The position numbers were made by a program, and so were the translations under genes. A DNA stretch of 64,000 nt from Macrolepiota albuminosa (taxonomy: Eukaryota > Basidiomycota > Agaricomycetes > Agaricales > Agaricaceae): positions 1,488,001 through 1,552,000 of the forward strand of contig JAMWFC010000090.1 in assembly GCA_027475525.1 (NCBI GenBank). Direction: 5' to 3'. Position 1 is the stretch's first letter, and every line of letters starts with the position of its first letter. The notes beneath the pieces are model-generated. The model searched no databases. It saw only the letters and a list, made by a program, of their open reading frames with translations, and was not told the origin of the DNA. Below are positions 63,579-64,000 of the stretch, piece after piece.

Positions 63579-64000
63579 ACCTGGAAGACGCCCTAAATCG
63601 CGGAATCGACCCCAACGTCTTCTCCGCCCCAGTCTCACATCTTTGCTCCATGACGCTCATACAGGACACCCTCACGGCTTACCTACCCTCCTACTCTTCA
63701 CACTCCCTCTTCCTCAAAACCCGCCTCACCCCCTCTGGAACCCCCCTCGACACCCTCGTTGACAGTGGCGCCACTAACAACTTCATCGACGAAGCATGGT
63801 CTACCTTCACCCCAGAACCCGCTCAGCGACTCCCAGTCCCGGTACGGCTCTGCCTCTTCGACGGAGATGCCTCTACAGCGGGGGACATCACTTACTTCGT
63901 GCGTATGCCTGTTACTTTCGCCAACGGACAGACTCACACCCTCCGGATGTTGATAACCAAACTCCACCCTTCCGCACCCCTGGTCCTAGGGCTCCCGTGG
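63572..64000 (+). CDS. pol: Gypsy Pol, protease part (incomplete, -1 frame relative to gag)
   Basis: The frame is open from about 63572 to the window edge. The retropepsin active site is DTLVDSGATNNFIDEAW (about 63752-63800), followed by PVPVRLCLFDGDAS and, near the end, ALVLGLPW-type text (PLVLGLPW, the flap/C-terminal G-x-P motif). It overlaps the gag stop in the -1 frame, suggesting frameshift expression, although I see no canonical X-XXY-YYZ slippery site at the overlap. No stop codon in the visible part. The reverse transcriptase should follow outside the window. Confidence 0.8.

Larger units (their letters stand above)
60270..64000 (+). mobile_element. Second Gypsy-type LTR retrotransposon (5' part, continues past the window)
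   Basis: GC-rich, unlike the block before it. The order is LTR/leader, gag with zinc knuckle, then protease in the -1 frame. The reverse transcriptase is beyond the window end. The gag and protease sequences resemble the common Agaricomycete Gypsy type and are unlike the 14.8-26.2 kb element, so this is a separate family. Confidence 0.85.

Noticed and set aside
1..64000. CRISPR arrays, operons, rRNA genes, bacterial-type regulatory signals
   Set aside because: None seen; direct repeats here are tandem or dispersed transposon-type repeats without regular unique spacers, and gene structure is eukaryotic.

Overview
This window looks like a transposon-dense stretch of a basidiomycete (mushroom-forming, Agaricomycete-type) nuclear genome. 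The grounds are short introns of about 50-90 bp with GT...AG ends, chromodomain-type Gypsy elements, a KDZ transposase, a Tad1-like LINE, a Helitron with a PIF1-type helicase, a fungal JmjC-like gene and a small secreted protein gene. There is no operon organisation, no CRISPR array and no convincing functional tRNA or rRNA gene. At least three quarters of the window derives from mobile elements, many of them nested or broken.

Layout. 0.6-7.9 kb (+): a decayed Helitron (DUF6570-like region, HUH/Tyr Rep, PIF1 helicase, C-terminal ubiquitin-protease-like domain). 8.2-12.1 kb (-): a host-like nine-exon JmjC-type gene with one in-frame TGA. 13.3-14.8 kb: short degenerate tandem repeats. 14.8-26.2 kb (-): a Gypsy retrotransposon with apparently identical 176-bp LTRs, a 5-bp target duplication, gag, pol, and a third, uncharacterised long reading frame downstream of pol. 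26.3-29.2 kb: sparse host sequence with a small secreted protein gene at 28.7-29.1 kb (-). 30.6-38.6 kb: an AT-rich, strongly decayed block with a Tc1/mariner element carrying a solo LTR, further pieces of the same LTR family (one internally inverted), and a broken DDE transposase. 38.6-41.9 and 52.5-56.0 kb: duplicated repeat blocks rich in tRNA-derived (SINE-like) and foldback modules, in direct and inverted copies. 42.0-47.6 kb (-): a KDZ transposon with an intact-looking D,D,E set. 48.5-52.3 kb: two divergent accessory-type genes next to it. 56.1-57.5 kb: a deletion derivative of the KDZ element. 57.5-60.3 kb (+): an LTR remnant joined to a 5'-truncated LINE. 60.3-64.0 kb (+): the start of a second Gypsy element that runs off the window.

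Main observations. (1) Five unrelated places carry a perfect tandem duplication of exactly 77 bp. The shared length points to an assembler k-mer join rather than biology, and removing one copy restores the KDZ frame. (2) gag and pol of the 14.8-26.2 kb Gypsy are in one frame, separated only by TGA followed by CTA, the classic stop-readthrough context. (3) This element carries about 1,000 codons of unknown protein between pol and the 3' LTR. (4) In the less decayed elements every in-frame stop I found is TGA, as expected from deamination of methylated CGA codons. (5) The Helitron polyprotein ends in a Cys-box/His-box pair resembling a ubiquitin-specific protease. Gene calls rest on motifs read by eye; splice sites and element ends marked as inferred are not experimentally supported.
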